In this document: piece by piece, positions 51,610-60,428 of the stretch
Layout of the letters: each line of letters opens with the position of its first letter
Numbering within the stretch: the stretch's first letter is position 1
IMG/VR virus record: IMGVR_UViG_3300030041_000009
Coordinates: 124,001-188,000 of that record
Strand: one strand, 5' to 3'
Source of the DNA: a virus
DNA: 64,000 bases
Translations under genes and position numbers: made by a program
Notes under the pieces: model-generated
The model's database searches: none
Told to the model about the DNA's origin: nothing
Seen by the model: the letters and a program-made list of their open reading frames with translations, nothing else

Positions 51610-52185
51610 TTATTTTTTAAACATTATTTCTTCTACCATTTCACATATGATATGTCCAATCATAATATGAGATTCTTGTATTCTTGGTGTATTATCAGAT
51701 GGAACATTAATTGTGTAATTACTTATTCCTTTGAGTTTTCCACCATCTTTACCTGTTAATGCAATAGTTATCATTCCTAATTTATTAGCTTCATAACAAG
51801 CATTAAAAACATTATTAGAGTTACCTGAGGTTGAGATTGCAATTAGAATATCATTTTTTCTACCCATTCCTTTTATTAATCTTGAATATATATTATCAAA
51901 GGAATAATCGTTTGCAACAGCAGTCAAATATGATGTATTTACATGTAATGCTTCAGCAAATAATGGATCTCTATCTATATAAAATCTACCTGATAATTCT
52001 GCAGCAATGTGCTGAGCATCAGCAGCACTTCCACCATTTCCACATAAAAGAACTTTACCGTCATTTTTAAAGCACTTAATCATCAAATTAGTAATATCTT
52101 CTATTGTTTTAATTAAAGTATCATCAGAATAAATTAATTCTTTTACATTTATTGATTCTCTTATTATATTTTTAATTCTTTTCAT
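51610..52185 (-). CDS. gmhA: GmhA-type phosphoheptose isomerase (SIS domain)
   Basis: 191 residues, the usual GmhA length. SIS-domain motifs: LLCGNGGSAADAQHIAAELSGRF (about 46-68), AISTSGNSNNV (about 115-125) and TPRIQESHIMIGHIICE near the C-terminus. GmhA converts sedoheptulose 7-phosphate to D-glycero-D-manno-heptose 7-phosphate, the first step of ADP-heptose synthesis. The catalytic Glu/His region looks intact. No other heptose gene is in the window. It might alter host surface sugars or heptose signalling. Confidence 0.93.
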   Translation of the reverse strand: MKRIKNIIRESINVKELIYSDDTLIKTIEDITNLMIKCFKNDGKVLLCGNGGSAADAQHIAAELSGRFYIDRDPLFAEALHVNTSYLTAVANDYSFDNIYSRLIKGMGRKNDILIAISTSGNSNNVFNACYEANKLGMITIALTGKDGGKLKGISNYTINVPSDNTPRIQESHIMIGHIICEMVEEIMFKK

Positions 52186-52597
52186 TTTTACTCCACATAA
52201 AATTTTGAATTAAATCATAAAAATCATCCAATTCTGATTCTTCTATCTTATCATAATCTAAATTATAAAAATAATCAAATTTTGTTTGAATTTTTTCTTT
52301 TTCAATAATGTTATATGGTGATTCACATCTCCATATAATTTTTTCATCTAAATATTTTAAATAACTATTTATTTTGCTTTTTTTAACTTCTATAGCACAA
52401 TTATCTATTAAGTTTTTTAAATTATCTATTTCATCATCACTAATATTTTCTTCCGTGACATCAAATTTGCCAAATATTGAAGATATATCATTTTTTAAAT
52501 CATTTTCTTCATTTGACCACTCTTCTCTTGATGCATGACTACAATTATCCCAATAATATTTTCGTAATTTTTTTATTTTCTCTTTATTATCTTTCAT
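52172..52597 (-). CDS. Uncharacterised 141-residue helical protein
   Basis: Acidic and helical, with RKYYWDNCSHASREEWSNEENDL at the N-terminus. It overlaps gmhA by 14 nt, so the two are probably coupled. No family was recognised. Confidence 0.7.
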   Translation of the reverse strand: MKDNKEKIKKLRKYYWDNCSHASREEWSNEENDLKNDISSIFGKFDVTEENISDDEIDNLKNLIDNCAIEVKKSKINSYLKYLDEKIIWRCESPYNIIEKEKIQTKFDYFYNLDYDKIEESELDDFYDLIQNFMWSKNEKN

Positions 52598-52605
52598 AAA
52601 AATAA

Positions 52606-52881
52606 TTATTTTTCTTTAATAATCTTTTTAGTAGTTTTTTTCGTTGTTGTTTTCTTTTTCGTTACTTTTTTTTCACTGCCAATATCTTTAACTAAAATAT
52701 AAGGACCTTTGAATGTACTACTTGTATATGCTTTACATTTATCAATTTCTAAATCAATTAAACATTTTTTACAATAATTTGTATAATACTCTCTATTGGG
52801 CACTAATGCAGCAAAAATTTCCTTTGAAGGAAATTCATTTAAACACTCTGAACAGACATATGAATCTTTTTTCTTAGCCAT
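52606..52881 (-). CDS. Small zinc-ribbon protein with Lys-rich tail
   Basis: 91 residues from ATG 52881 (MAKKKDSYVCSEC), preferred over a longer frame because it starts directly at the domain. SYVCSECLNEF and NYCKKCLID give two CxxC pairs. The C-terminus is KKVTKKKTTTKKTTKK. Nucleic-acid binding is inferred. Confidence 0.75.
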   Translation of the reverse strand: MAKKKDSYVCSECLNEFPSKEIFAALVPNREYYTNYCKKCLIDLEIDKCKAYTSSTFKGPYILVKDIGSEKKVTKKKTTTKKTTKKIIKEK

Positions 52882-52984
52882 TTTTATTTTATTTTTATTT
52901 AAGCAAATATATAAATTAATTTGCATACCCACAAATGATTTTATATTTTTTATATATAATAATATAATAAAATAAAGTTTATAT

Positions 52985-53434
52985 ATGAAATATTTAGAAA
53001 GTTATAAAGTAATAGAACCGTCCGATATTAAAGTTGGAGGAGAATATGGTAAATTACCAGGAGTAATTATTAGTGATAAATTTTTTGAAAAAATACCATA
53101 TATTATTAATTTTTTAAATTCAAAAAAAATAAAATTTGAATTATTTACTAATGATATATATTTTTTTATAATATTAAATCATGTTGATGATATTAATTTA
53201 TTACCATATAACTATAATAGTATGGAACATATAATTCCGTTATCGGATGATTATAATAGAGATGATATATTGAGTAAATTACAATTGAATTGGTATAAAA
53301 ATAAATTTCAAAAATATAATCCTGATGTTATATTTAGAGATTTTACAATTAAAACCTCAGACGATATGATAGAATTAAAAGAATATATTAATAACCTTTT
53401 AATTAAAATAAGTGCAAAAAAATTTAATCTATAA
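52985..53434 (+). CDS. Tag-1 protein
   Basis: 149 residues. N-tag MKYLESYKVIEP (variant), C-tag SAKKFNL. The core is beta-rich at the start (IKVGGEYGKLPGVII) and helical later. No family was recognised. Confidence 0.8.
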   Translation: MKYLESYKVIEPSDIKVGGEYGKLPGVIISDKFFEKIPYIINFLNSKKIKFELFTNDIYFFIILNHVDDINLLPYNYNSMEHIIPLSDDYNRDDILSKLQLNWYKNKFQKYNPDVIFRDFTIKTSDDMIELKEYINNLLIKISAKKFNL

Positions 53435-53452
53435 AAAATTATATATATTATT

Positions 53453-54835
53453 ATGAGATATATTAAAAATTATGAATATTTTACTCCAATCAAAATAAAT
53501 AACGAAAAACCTTTCAAAATTGATGATAACATTGCAGATAAGATTGCATATATGCAAGATAGTCTCAAAAAACTTAGAAAGAGAGTTCAAAACGAAAAAG
53601 ATAGAAAAACACAAGCAGAATTAAATAATGAAATAAATATTAAAGTTAAAAAACTTAGTGACTTAACATTTAAACAAACTAAACAAGTTGCATATTTAAA
53701 AAATAATCCAATAACAGAAAGTTCTGATGTTGAAGATAATATAGATAATATACCAAATTTAATAAAAGTATTATCATCAAAGAAATTTAAACCAGAAGAT
53801 ATCAACAAATATATTGGATTCGATGAAGATGAAGCAATAATAAATTCAGAAAAAAATTATCATTATCCATATGAAAAAGAATTTTCATATGATGAGAAAG
53901 GATTCACTTTAATTATTAATATTGAGGTTCTTGAAAATTTACTTGATATCGAAAATGGTTCTATAAGTTCTATTTTACAATTAACTCGAGATAATAATAA
54001 TTATGAATTCTATGTTGATAAAGAAGAATTAGATTATTTGGGTAATTATACAAAAAAAGAAACTAATGATAAAATTATAGAATTATCCAAGTTATTTTAT
54101 TTTGACGATAATATAGATCCTACAGAACAAGGTAAAATAGCAGACTTATTTAAATATTTAGATTTAACTGATGATTTAGAAACATTTGAAAGTGAAATTT
54201 CAATGGCTCATGAACGTGCAGTAGAAATAGCAGCAAAGAAAGCATTAGAAAAAATGCCTTTTAATATTAATGATAATACTAATCATGATAGTGACACAAA
54301 AAAATATCAGATAGAATTGGTTTTTGAGTATAAAACTATGATTAAGTATATGATAAAATATAAATTAAATGTTAAAACTATTAAAGAATTTTTATCTAAT
54401 ATATATGATTCTGATGACTTAAGATATGAAACTATTGAATATGAAGATAGTTATAGTCATCTTAATTTTGATAATTTAAAAAACTCTATTGATGATGTAG
54501 TTAGTAAATATGTAGACAGTCCTGATGATATATTTCCGATTTGGATTAAAACAGATAATTTAGAAATGTTTAAAAAAATGGAAAAAAAATATGCATTTTA
54601 TGATTATGACTATGATATTTGGTTTAAATATTATAGAAAGCATATAAATTTATTAGAAATTGCTAAATTATATAATGGAAAAATATTAGAATGGTTTAAA
54701 ACTTATGAATTTCAAAAATACTTAATTGAAAATGATAATGAAAATTATAAATTAATAATGAAATCAAATATATTGAATCCTGAAATTATAAATGAATATA
54801 GTTATATTGTAAATGTAGATAAATTTAATATGTAA
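53453..54835 (+). CDS. Large tag-1 protein (460 residues)
   Basis: The N-tag is MRYIKNYEYFTP and the C-tag NVDKFNM. A coiled coil occupies about 30-85 (DSLKKLRKRVQNEKDRKTQAEL). The centre is acidic and the C-terminal third is Tyr/Trp-rich and helical. It is the longest tagged gene, showing that core size is not limited. The function is unknown. Confidence 0.8.
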   Translation: MRYIKNYEYFTPIKINNEKPFKIDDNIADKIAYMQDSLKKLRKRVQNEKDRKTQAELNNEINIKVKKLSDLTFKQTKQVAYLKNNPITESSDVEDNIDNIPNLIKVLSSKKFKPEDINKYIGFDEDEAIINSEKNYHYPYEKEFSYDEKGFTLIINIEVLENLLDIENGSISSILQLTRDNNNYEFYVDKEELDYLGNYTKKETNDKIIELSKLFYFDDNIDPTEQGKIADLFKYLDLTDDLETFESEISMAHERAVEIAAKKALEKMPFNINDNTNHDSDTKKYQIELVFEYKTMIKYMIKYKLNVKTIKEFLSNIYDSDDLRYETIEYEDSYSHLNFDNLKNSIDDVVSKYVDSPDDIFPIWIKTDNLEMFKKMEKKYAFYDYDYDIWFKYYRKHINLLEIAKLYNGKILEWFKTYEFQKYLIENDNENYKLIMKSNILNPEIINEYSYIVNVDKFNM

Positions 54836-54840
54836 AAATT

Positions 54841-55203
54841 ATGAAACACTTAAAAATATTTGAAGAATTTGACGATGATGACGAATTATCACCAGTAGGA
54901 CATTATACATCTCAACATGTAGGAGATTATGTAAAATTAGAAGATTATGTAAAATTAGATGATTCTGAAAGTGAATTGAATGTTGTAGGTCCATTTGTTA
55001 AAATTATTGAAGTTAACGATACAGATTTTGATGAAAATGATGATGATATGTATGAGCCAAGATATAAAGTAATATCTATTCATAAAAAGACAAGAGAATT
55101 AAAAGAATTTTGGATAGGTGAAAGTGAGATTGATAGAGATTTAACTTCAAGTGAAATTGAAGAACTTGAACTATTATTAACAGCAAACAAATTTAATATG
55201 TAA
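54841..55203 (+). CDS. Tag-1 protein, GDYVK subfamily
   Basis: 120 residues. N-tag MKHLKIFEEFDDDDE, core VGDYVKLEDYVKL...FVKIIEVND...EFWIGESEIDRDLTSSEIEELEL, C-tag TANKFNM. The N-terminal 14 residues are identical in DNA-level style to 55208, showing seam duplication. Confidence 0.85.
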   Translation: MKHLKIFEEFDDDDELSPVGHYTSQHVGDYVKLEDYVKLDDSESELNVVGPFVKIIEVNDTDFDENDDDMYEPRYKVISIHKKTRELKEFWIGESEIDRDLTSSEIEELELLLTANKFNM

Positions 55204-55207
55204 AACT

Positions 55208-55732
55208 ATGAAACATTTAAAAATATTTGAAGAATTTGACGATGATGAAGATTTCGAAGAATATCATGATATTAATGAATTTGAAAATGATTACGATATA
55301 GATACTGCTGTTGATAGCTATATAACAGCATTAATTTGGACTGAAGAAGGTCATGAAACAGATTATGATCCATGGGAAGGAAAAAATATATATGATATCG
55401 ATGAAAATTCTAAAGATGAGATTGTAAAAGAAGTTGAATGGTTTATTAATTCAGCAGGAGATGTTTTTGAAGATATGACAGATGACCAAATTGGTAATGA
55501 TTTATGGTTGACAAGAAATGGACATGGATCTGGATTTTTTGAAAGAATAAATGATAGTGAAAACTTAACAATCATTACTAAATTATGTGATGTTTTAGGA
55601 AATGTAGATGCTGAAATAGGAGATGATGGTAATATATATCATCATTCAAATGATAAATATAAAACTTTTAATGTAGATGAATATAAAAAGAAAATAGAAT
55701 TTGATAAAACAGTAAATAAATTTAATTTATAA
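55208..55732 (+). CDS. Tag-1 protein with a known phage core (LTRNGHGSGF family)
   Basis: 174 residues. N-tag MKHLKIFEEFDDD, C-tag KTVNKFNL. The core (about 35-150) has SYITALIWTEE, EWFINSAGDVFEDM and DQIGNDLWLTRNGHGSGFFER. This matches a small phage protein family seen widely without tags (there as GHDFWLTRNGHGAGFWD-type sequences). Tags have thus been added to a pre-existing phage protein. Its function is unknown. Confidence 0.85.
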   Translation: MKHLKIFEEFDDDEDFEEYHDINEFENDYDIDTAVDSYITALIWTEEGHETDYDPWEGKNIYDIDENSKDEIVKEVEWFINSAGDVFEDMTDDQIGNDLWLTRNGHGSGFFERINDSENLTIITKLCDVLGNVDAEIGDDGNIYHHSNDKYKTFNVDEYKKKIEFDKTVNKFNL

Positions 55733-55756
55733 CATATTTTAAAAAAATAATATCTT

Positions 55757-56002
55757 ATGAAAAATGCTAAATACATAGAAAAAAATCCTAAATATAAGAA
55801 AGGAGATTTCGTTAAGTTGATTGAGAATAATTTGAAAGTTGAAAATTTAGTACATATTTTAGATGTAAATGATGAGTTAAAATCACCAGATTATTATATT
55901 GAAGCATTTAATATTAAAACTCAAGAAATAGTTAAAATATGGATCGATGAAGAAGAAATAGATAAAAAAACCAATGCAAAAGGAAAAATAAAATTTAAAT
56001 AA
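55757..56002 (+). CDS. GDFVK core protein with decayed tags
   Basis: 81 residues. MKNAKYIEKNPKYKKGDFVKLIENN, then IVKIWIDEEEID, the core seen in 49346 and 54841. The N-terminus is not a standard tag and the end reads KIKFK instead of NKFNL. It looks like a cassette whose tags have eroded. Confidence 0.7.
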   Translation: MKNAKYIEKNPKYKKGDFVKLIENNLKVENLVHILDVNDELKSPDYYIEAFNIKTQEIVKIWIDEEEIDKKTNAKGKIKFK

Positions 56003-56003
56003 A

Positions 56004-56414
56004 TTGAAATATATTAAAAAGTTTGAAAAATCAAATAGTAAAGAGAAAATTCAAGAACTCGCTTATTATATACATAATTTTATAAATAAAAATCAAAATG
56101 AAATTATTTATTCATATGAATATAATTGTGATTATGCGTTTAGTTATAATAAAAATGATATACAAAGAAATTATTTTTTAAATTTAAGATTATCCACAAA
56201 TAATGATTATTTTTTGTTTGATATTAATACTATACTAGATAATCCAGGATGGATAGATTCAGAAATAGAAAAAATATCAAAATTTATAAAATATATAATG
56301 GATAAATATTCAGAATTAGGTAGAATAAAAATCACAGAAATAGATAATATTATAAATGATATATCAAAAGAAAATTACGAAATTTATCTAAATGCATTAA
56401 AATTTAATTTATAA
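56004..56414 (+). CDS. Tag-1 protein with TTG start
   Basis: 136 residues. The seam is intact except that the start is TTG (TTGAAATATATTAAA), giving MKYIKKFEKSNS. C-tag NALKFNL. The core has weak similarity to 46116 and 46894 (SKFIKYIMDKY, IDNIINDISKE). No ATG is available nearby, which supports TTG. Confidence 0.75.
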   Translation: MKYIKKFEKSNSKEKIQELAYYIHNFINKNQNEIIYSYEYNCDYAFSYNKNDIQRNYFLNLRLSTNNDYFLFDINTILDNPGWIDSEIEKISKFIKYIMDKYSELGRIKITEIDNIINDISKENYEIYLNALKFNL

Positions 56415-56446
56415 AAAAAGAGAATCAATTGATTCTCTTTTTTGTT
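56413..56446. terminator. Bidirectional terminator
   Basis: AAAAAAGAGAATCAA pairs with TTGATTCTCTTTTTT, between convergent genes 56414 and 56480. Confidence 0.9.
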
Positions 56447-56479
56447 ATTTAAGGTTCATTAAATCTCACTATTTTATCT

Positions 56480-57088
56480 TTATTTTTGGAAAAGATTATC
56501 CTTTACATTATTTTCGGTATAATAAGTCGTTGCAGCAGAAATATTTGAATATGCTACTATTATTCCGTCATTCGTAGCATCATAATTAAATGAATTGCTT
56601 CTACTCATTCCCATTGATTCTGCGACAAAACATGAATCTTGATTTGCACCTAAATAAATAAATTCAATATTTAAATTTTCTCTCATATCTGTCACCATTA
56701 ATTTAATCATATCACGACTATATATAGTAGAAGAATTTTCTTCTCCGTCTGTTAATATAACAAATAATGTTTTATCACTTCTTTTACTTTTTTTAGTTGA
56801 TCCTAGTTGCTTTATATAATTATCTGAAGCAAATCCTAACGCATCATATAAACTAGTACCACCATTAGCATAATAAGTGTTTTCATTAAGTTCATTTACT
56901 TCTTTAATGTCAACGTTTTTATATGGCATATAAAAACTTGTATCAAAAAACATCAATGAAAAATTTATTTTATTTCCATTTTCCTTTTGTTCCGTTAAGA
57001 ATTTGTTAAATCCTTCTCTCGCTTTTACTATTATCGACCCCATTGAGCCAGACATATCCAATATGCAAACTATATCTACCTTATTCAT
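56480..57088 (-). CDS. von Willebrand factor A domain protein
   Basis: 202 residues, essentially one VWA domain. The MIDAS motif DMSGSMG is at about 12-18, the conserved Thr lies in NGGTSLYDALGFA (about 75-87), and the Asp in LTDGEEN (about 112-118). The metal site looks complete. VWA domains mediate metal-dependent protein binding. It starts 8 nt after the zinc-ribbon gene 57097, so they form a pair. The target is unknown. Confidence 0.9.
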   Translation of the reverse strand: MNKVDIVCILDMSGSMGSIIVKAREGFNKFLTEQKENGNKINFSLMFFDTSFYMPYKNVDIKEVNELNENTYYANGGTSLYDALGFASDNYIKQLGSTKKSKRSDKTLFVILTDGEENSSTIYSRDMIKLMVTDMRENLNIEFIYLGANQDSCFVAESMGMSRSNSFNYDATNDGIIVAYSNISAATTYYTENNVKDNLFQK

Positions 57089-57096
57089 ATTATAAA

Positions 57097-57984
57097 TTAA
57101 ATTTTAGTTCCGCATTTCGGACAGAATTTCCAAGAACTTTTTCTTAAACGATATCCGCACTCATTACAATATTCACGTATCTCATTGATACTCTGAGATT
57201 TAGAAGAATAAGGCATAAGTTTATAAGATATTGAATAGAATGATGTATTTGAAAATTCGACGTTTACATTTTTTAATTTTTGATCTGATAATTCTCCTTT
57301 TTCAACTCTACCAGTTTCAATAGAATTAATATTTAAACTAGATGTAAATGTTGATCCTCCAATATTACTTGATGAATTAAATATATTATTATTTAATGAA
57401 TTGCAACTTTGAGTATAAACACAACTAGTATCTGAATTATATTTAGAATTAGAATTATTAGTATCAAAAAATCCAGAAAAACTTATAGAATTTCCAGTTA
57501 ATGATGTTATTGAAGAATTTCCAAAATAATTTCCATAATATGTTCCAGTGTTATTAAGATTATTATAATTATAAGGCTTAGGTGGAAATTCATAATTTAC
57601 ATTTACTTCATTAGTATTATTACTTCTCCAATATTCTTTATAGAAATTAAAGGTAATTAATCCATTTTTTTCAATCGCTTCTAACGCTTCTTTATTATTA
57701 CCATCAATGTTATAAGTTTCAAATAACATTTTACGTTGTTCATCTAAAAACCGATCTAAAAATACATTTTGACCAGGATTTAAAATTAAATAAGAATCTC
57801 CTTTTTTGATTCCGTTAAATTCGATACTAACTCCAATTTTTTCATTTGTTGGATTGAAAAAATTAAGTTCAAAGTTATCACCATTATTTAAGTAAATAAT
57901 GTTACCTTGATAAATTTTCAATTCGTTTCTTTTGCTAGAAATTTGAACAGAAGGGTTCCTGTCCAACAGTTTGTTGTTTGTCAT
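57097..57984 (-). CDS. Asn/Ser-rich protein with C-terminal zinc ribbon
   Basis: 295 residues. The N-terminal 110 residues are beta-rich (LKIYQGNIIYLNNGDNFELNFFNP). A low-complexity Asn/Ser linker spans about 125-215. The C-terminus YCNECGYRLRK...FCPKCGTKI is a four-Cys zinc ribbon. It is co-transcribed with the VWA gene, and the two may act together. No family was assigned to the N-terminal domain. Confidence 0.75.
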   Translation of the reverse strand: MTNNKLLDRNPSVQISSKRNELKIYQGNIIYLNNGDNFELNFFNPTNEKIGVSIEFNGIKKGDSYLILNPGQNVFLDRFLDEQRKMLFETYNIDGNNKEALEAIEKNGLITFNFYKEYWRSNNTNEVNVNYEFPPKPYNYNNLNNTGTYYGNYFGNSSITSLTGNSISFSGFFDTNNSNSKYNSDTSCVYTQSCNSLNNNIFNSSSNIGGSTFTSSLNINSIETGRVEKGELSDQKLKNVNVEFSNTSFYSISYKLMPYSSKSQSINEIREYCNECGYRLRKSSWKFCPKCGTKI

Positions 57985-58184
57985 AATTTTTTTATTTTTT
58001 TTATTTTTAGTTTGCTAATTCATTCATTGCTTTTCAACAATTCCAAAGTCATAATGACTCTAAACTAACATAACCCAAAAAATGAACCTCGTCACTTTAA
58101 GTGCGACATTATTATATATATTTTTATTGCTGTCCTATTATATTAAATATTATTAATTTTTATATTATATTCAATTTTTATTTG

Positions 58185-58192
58185 TATCTTTG
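58185..58192 (+). promoter_or_regulatory. Bacteroidota promoter box
   Basis: TATCTTTG directly follows a TTTG (58181-58184). It lies 26 nt before the ATG at 58218. The rest of 57985-58184 holds only AT-rich sequence and a small CACTTTAAGTG palindrome near 58098. Confidence 0.7.
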
Positions 58193-58217
58193 CACATTAA
58201 CTTTAAATACTAATAAT

Positions 58218-58487
58218 ATGAATAGATTTTTAAGATATAAAGAAACTAAATTATATAATCATTTGATTAATTCAATAGATTATCATGAAAAAAGACGTCT
58301 TAAACAAAAAAATGAACATGATGCAATTCAAGTAAAATTGAAGAAATATGAGGAAAAACAAATTGAACGTGATAACGTAATATCTGAACCTAAAGATTCT
58401 AAATTGATAAATAATGAAATTGATAAAATTTCAGAAGAAGAATATTATCAAATTTATTTAAAATTAAAAAATAGTTATGAAAAATAA
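58218..58487 (+). CDS. Small charged coiled-coil protein
   Basis: 89 residues from ATG 58218, chosen because it follows the promoter box at the usual distance (a longer frame would cross the box). Sequence YHEKRRLKQKNEHDAIQVKLKKYEEKQ indicates a charged helix. The function is unknown. Confidence 0.7.
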   Translation: MNRFLRYKETKLYNHLINSIDYHEKRRLKQKNEHDAIQVKLKKYEEKQIERDNVISEPKDSKLINNEIDKISEEEYYQIYLKLKNSYEK

Positions 58488-58668
58488 AACAATGTATATT
58501 TTTAGCATTATTATAGGCATGATTATAAGTAAAATTGCTATTTTTATAAATATAAAAGCATATTCTTTTGAATGGTGGAGATTCTGCTTAACATTTGATA
58601 TTATAATAATTGTAAGTTTTTTTTATATAGTTGAATTAATAATAAAAAATAAAAAACCTAAAAAATGA
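58477..58668 (+). CDS. Small two-helix membrane protein
   Basis: 63 residues with helices MYIFSIIIGMIISKIAIFI and FDIIIIVSFFYIVELII, and a basic end. It overlaps the previous gene by 11 nt and the next by 4 nt. The function is unknown. Confidence 0.7.
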   Translation: MKNKTMYIFSIIIGMIISKIAIFINIKAYSFEWWRFCLTFDIIIIVSFFYIVELIIKNKKPKK

Positions 58669-59021
58669 AAGATTTAAAAAATATAACCAAAGAAGAAGTT
58701 GAAATAATATGCGAAATGTACGGTGAGCCATTTATTGATTATCTTGCAGGTGAATGGAATTATGGATTAGCAGTTCAAATTAATACAACATCAACTGCAT
58801 ATAATAATGTGAATGATTCTTATATCACAATATATTATAATGGTATTATTAACTTACATAGAAACAATGGCAATTGGGGCGGAATGATAACTGAAAGTAT
58901 ATCTCCTTTAATAGCAATAGATTATTTGAGAAGTCAAGGTTACGAATTCAAATATGAAATTCCTAAACAATTAGAAAGAAAATTCAAATTAAACGAATTA
59001 AATAAAATATCTAAAATATAA
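58665..59021 (+). CDS. Tag-2 protein
   Basis: 118 residues. The core has EIICEMYGEPFIDYLAGEW and NNVNDSYITIYYNGIINLHRNNGNWGG. The end LERKFKLNELNKISKI is a clear tag 2. It is third in the operon from 58218. The function is unknown. Confidence 0.75.
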   Translation: MKDLKNITKEEVEIICEMYGEPFIDYLAGEWNYGLAVQINTTSTAYNNVNDSYITIYYNGIINLHRNNGNWGGMITESISPLIAIDYLRSQGYEFKYEIPKQLERKFKLNELNKISKI

Positions 59022-59036
59022 TAAACTTATTATTTA

Positions 59037-59075
59037 TTTAAAAAGACTACAGAAATATCTGTAGTCTTTTTTTTT
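59037..59075 (+). terminator. Rho-independent terminator
   Basis: AAAAAGACTACAGA pairs with TCTGTAGTCTTTTT, followed by a T run. Confidence 0.9.
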
Positions 59076-59122
59076 GCCTGTTTTTGACTTTATTATATTT
59101 ATATATACAGATAAAACAATAT

Positions 59123-59266
59123 ATGAAAGTTCAAAAAACATTTACAATAGAAAAAGAAATATCAAAAGAATTTGATAAGATTTCAAAAGAGAAATCAATT
59201 AATAAATCATTATTCATAGAAAATGCTATGAAAGATTTTATTGAAAAAATAATAAATCAAAAATGA
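59123..59266 (+). CDS. Small ribbon-helix-helix-like protein
   Basis: 47 residues from ATG 59123. KVQKTFTIEKEISKEFDKIS...KSLFIENAMKDFI has the strand-helix-helix pattern of ribbon-helix-helix DNA-binding proteins. Its stop overlaps the start of the homing endonuclease (ATGA), so it may regulate that gene; this is inference. Confidence 0.6.
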   Translation: MKVQKTFTIEKEISKEFDKISKEKSINKSLFIENAMKDFIEKIINQK

Positions 59267-60138
59267 TTATTGGTGTATATAAAATAACAAATTTAATAAA
59301 TAATAAATGTTATGTTGGATCATCAATAAATGTTAAAGGAAGATTTACTCAACATAAGAATCAATTAAAAAAGAATAAACATCATTCTATTAAATTACAA
59401 AGAGCTTATGATAAATATGGTATTGAAAATTTTACATATACAATTTTAGAAGAATGTAGTATTAATGAAATTTTAATTAGAGAACAATATTATATTGATT
59501 TTTTTGATTGCTGTAAAAATGGATATAATATTTTACCTAATGCTGGACATAATTTAGGAATGAAACATAGTGACAAAACAAAAGATATATTAAGGCAAAA
59601 AAGTATTGGAAACAAAAGTCACTTTGGTATAAAACAAAGTGAAGAAACAAAAAAAATAATATCAGAAAAATTAAAAGGAATAAATATTTCAGATGAAACT
59701 AAATTAAAAATGAGTAAATCACAAAAAGGTAGAATAACAAGTGATGAAACTAAATTAAAATTAAGTATATTAAATAAAGGTAAAAAAATGAGTGATGAAG
59801 CTAAATTAAAAATAAGCATTTCAAAAAAAGGTAAACAGCAAAGTAAAGAAACTATTGAAAAAAGGGTAAAAAAGAATACTGGTCAAAAAAGAACAGATGA
59901 AGTTAAATTGAAAATGAGTAAAGCTATGATTGGTGTAAAAAAAAGACCTATGACTGAAGAATATAAATTATTAAGATCTAAAAAAGTTGCTCAAATATCA
60001 GAAAGTGGAGAAATAATTAAAGAATTTAATAGTGTAAAAAATTGTGCGTCGTATTTTAATACTAAAACTAATAGAATATGGGAAGTATTATCAGGTAACA
60101 AAAAATCTTATAAAAATAATTATTTCAAATATTTATAA
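59263..60138 (+). CDS. GIY-YIG homing endonuclease with NUMOD3 repeats
   Basis: 291 residues. The GIY-YIG domain begins GVYKITNLINNKCYVGSS (about 3-20), with conserved RFTQHK and E in the REQYYIDFF segment. From about 105 to 235 there are five or more NUMOD3-type helices (SDETKLKMSKSQKG). The end (VAQISESGEIIKEFNSVKNC...) is NUMOD1-like. This is the architecture of phage Seg-type endonucleases, which spread by cutting genomes that lack them. All domains look complete. Confidence 0.93.
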   Translation: MIIGVYKITNLINNKCYVGSSINVKGRFTQHKNQLKKNKHHSIKLQRAYDKYGIENFTYTILEECSINEILIREQYYIDFFDCCKNGYNILPNAGHNLGMKHSDKTKDILRQKSIGNKSHFGIKQSEETKKIISEKLKGINISDETKLKMSKSQKGRITSDETKLKLSILNKGKKMSDEAKLKISISKKGKQQSKETIEKRVKKNTGQKRTDEVKLKMSKAMIGVKKRPMTEEYKLLRSKKVAQISESGEIIKEFNSVKNCASYFNTKTNRIWEVLSGNKKSYKNNYFKYL

Positions 60139-60205
60139 ACTTATTATTTTTTATTACTATATAGAATGTGGAATTTATCCACAATAATAAAAATAATAAT
60201 AAATA

Positions 60206-60406
60206 ATGAGTAAATTAAATGGCACCGTAAAATTTTTCAATTCGGAAAAAGGATATGGGTTCGTAGCCGAAAAAGAAACAGGTAAGGAATATTTTGTTCA
60301 CATCACAAATTTGATAGACAAAATATATGAAAATGACGAAGTCAGTTTTGATCTAGTTGAAGGTAAAAAAGGACTGAATTGTTCTAATGTAGAAGTAATA
60401 AATTAA
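60206..60406 (+). CDS. Cold-shock domain protein
   Basis: 66 residues, full length for CspA-like proteins. LNGTVKFFNSEKGYGFVAEK contains RNP1 (KGYGFV), and EYFVHI is RNP2. It binds single-stranded RNA or DNA and may act as an RNA chaperone for phage transcripts. It stands alone, with a terminator after it. Confidence 0.93.
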   Translation: MSKLNGTVKFFNSEKGYGFVAEKETGKEYFVHITNLIDKIYENDEVSFDLVEGKKGLNCSNVEVIN

Positions 60407-60428
60407 AAATTAATATATTTCTAAAATT

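Noticed and set aside
58090-58115. CACTTTAAGTG palindrome as an operator
   Set aside because: Single copy, short, and not placed over the promoter box at 58185; no support beyond symmetry.
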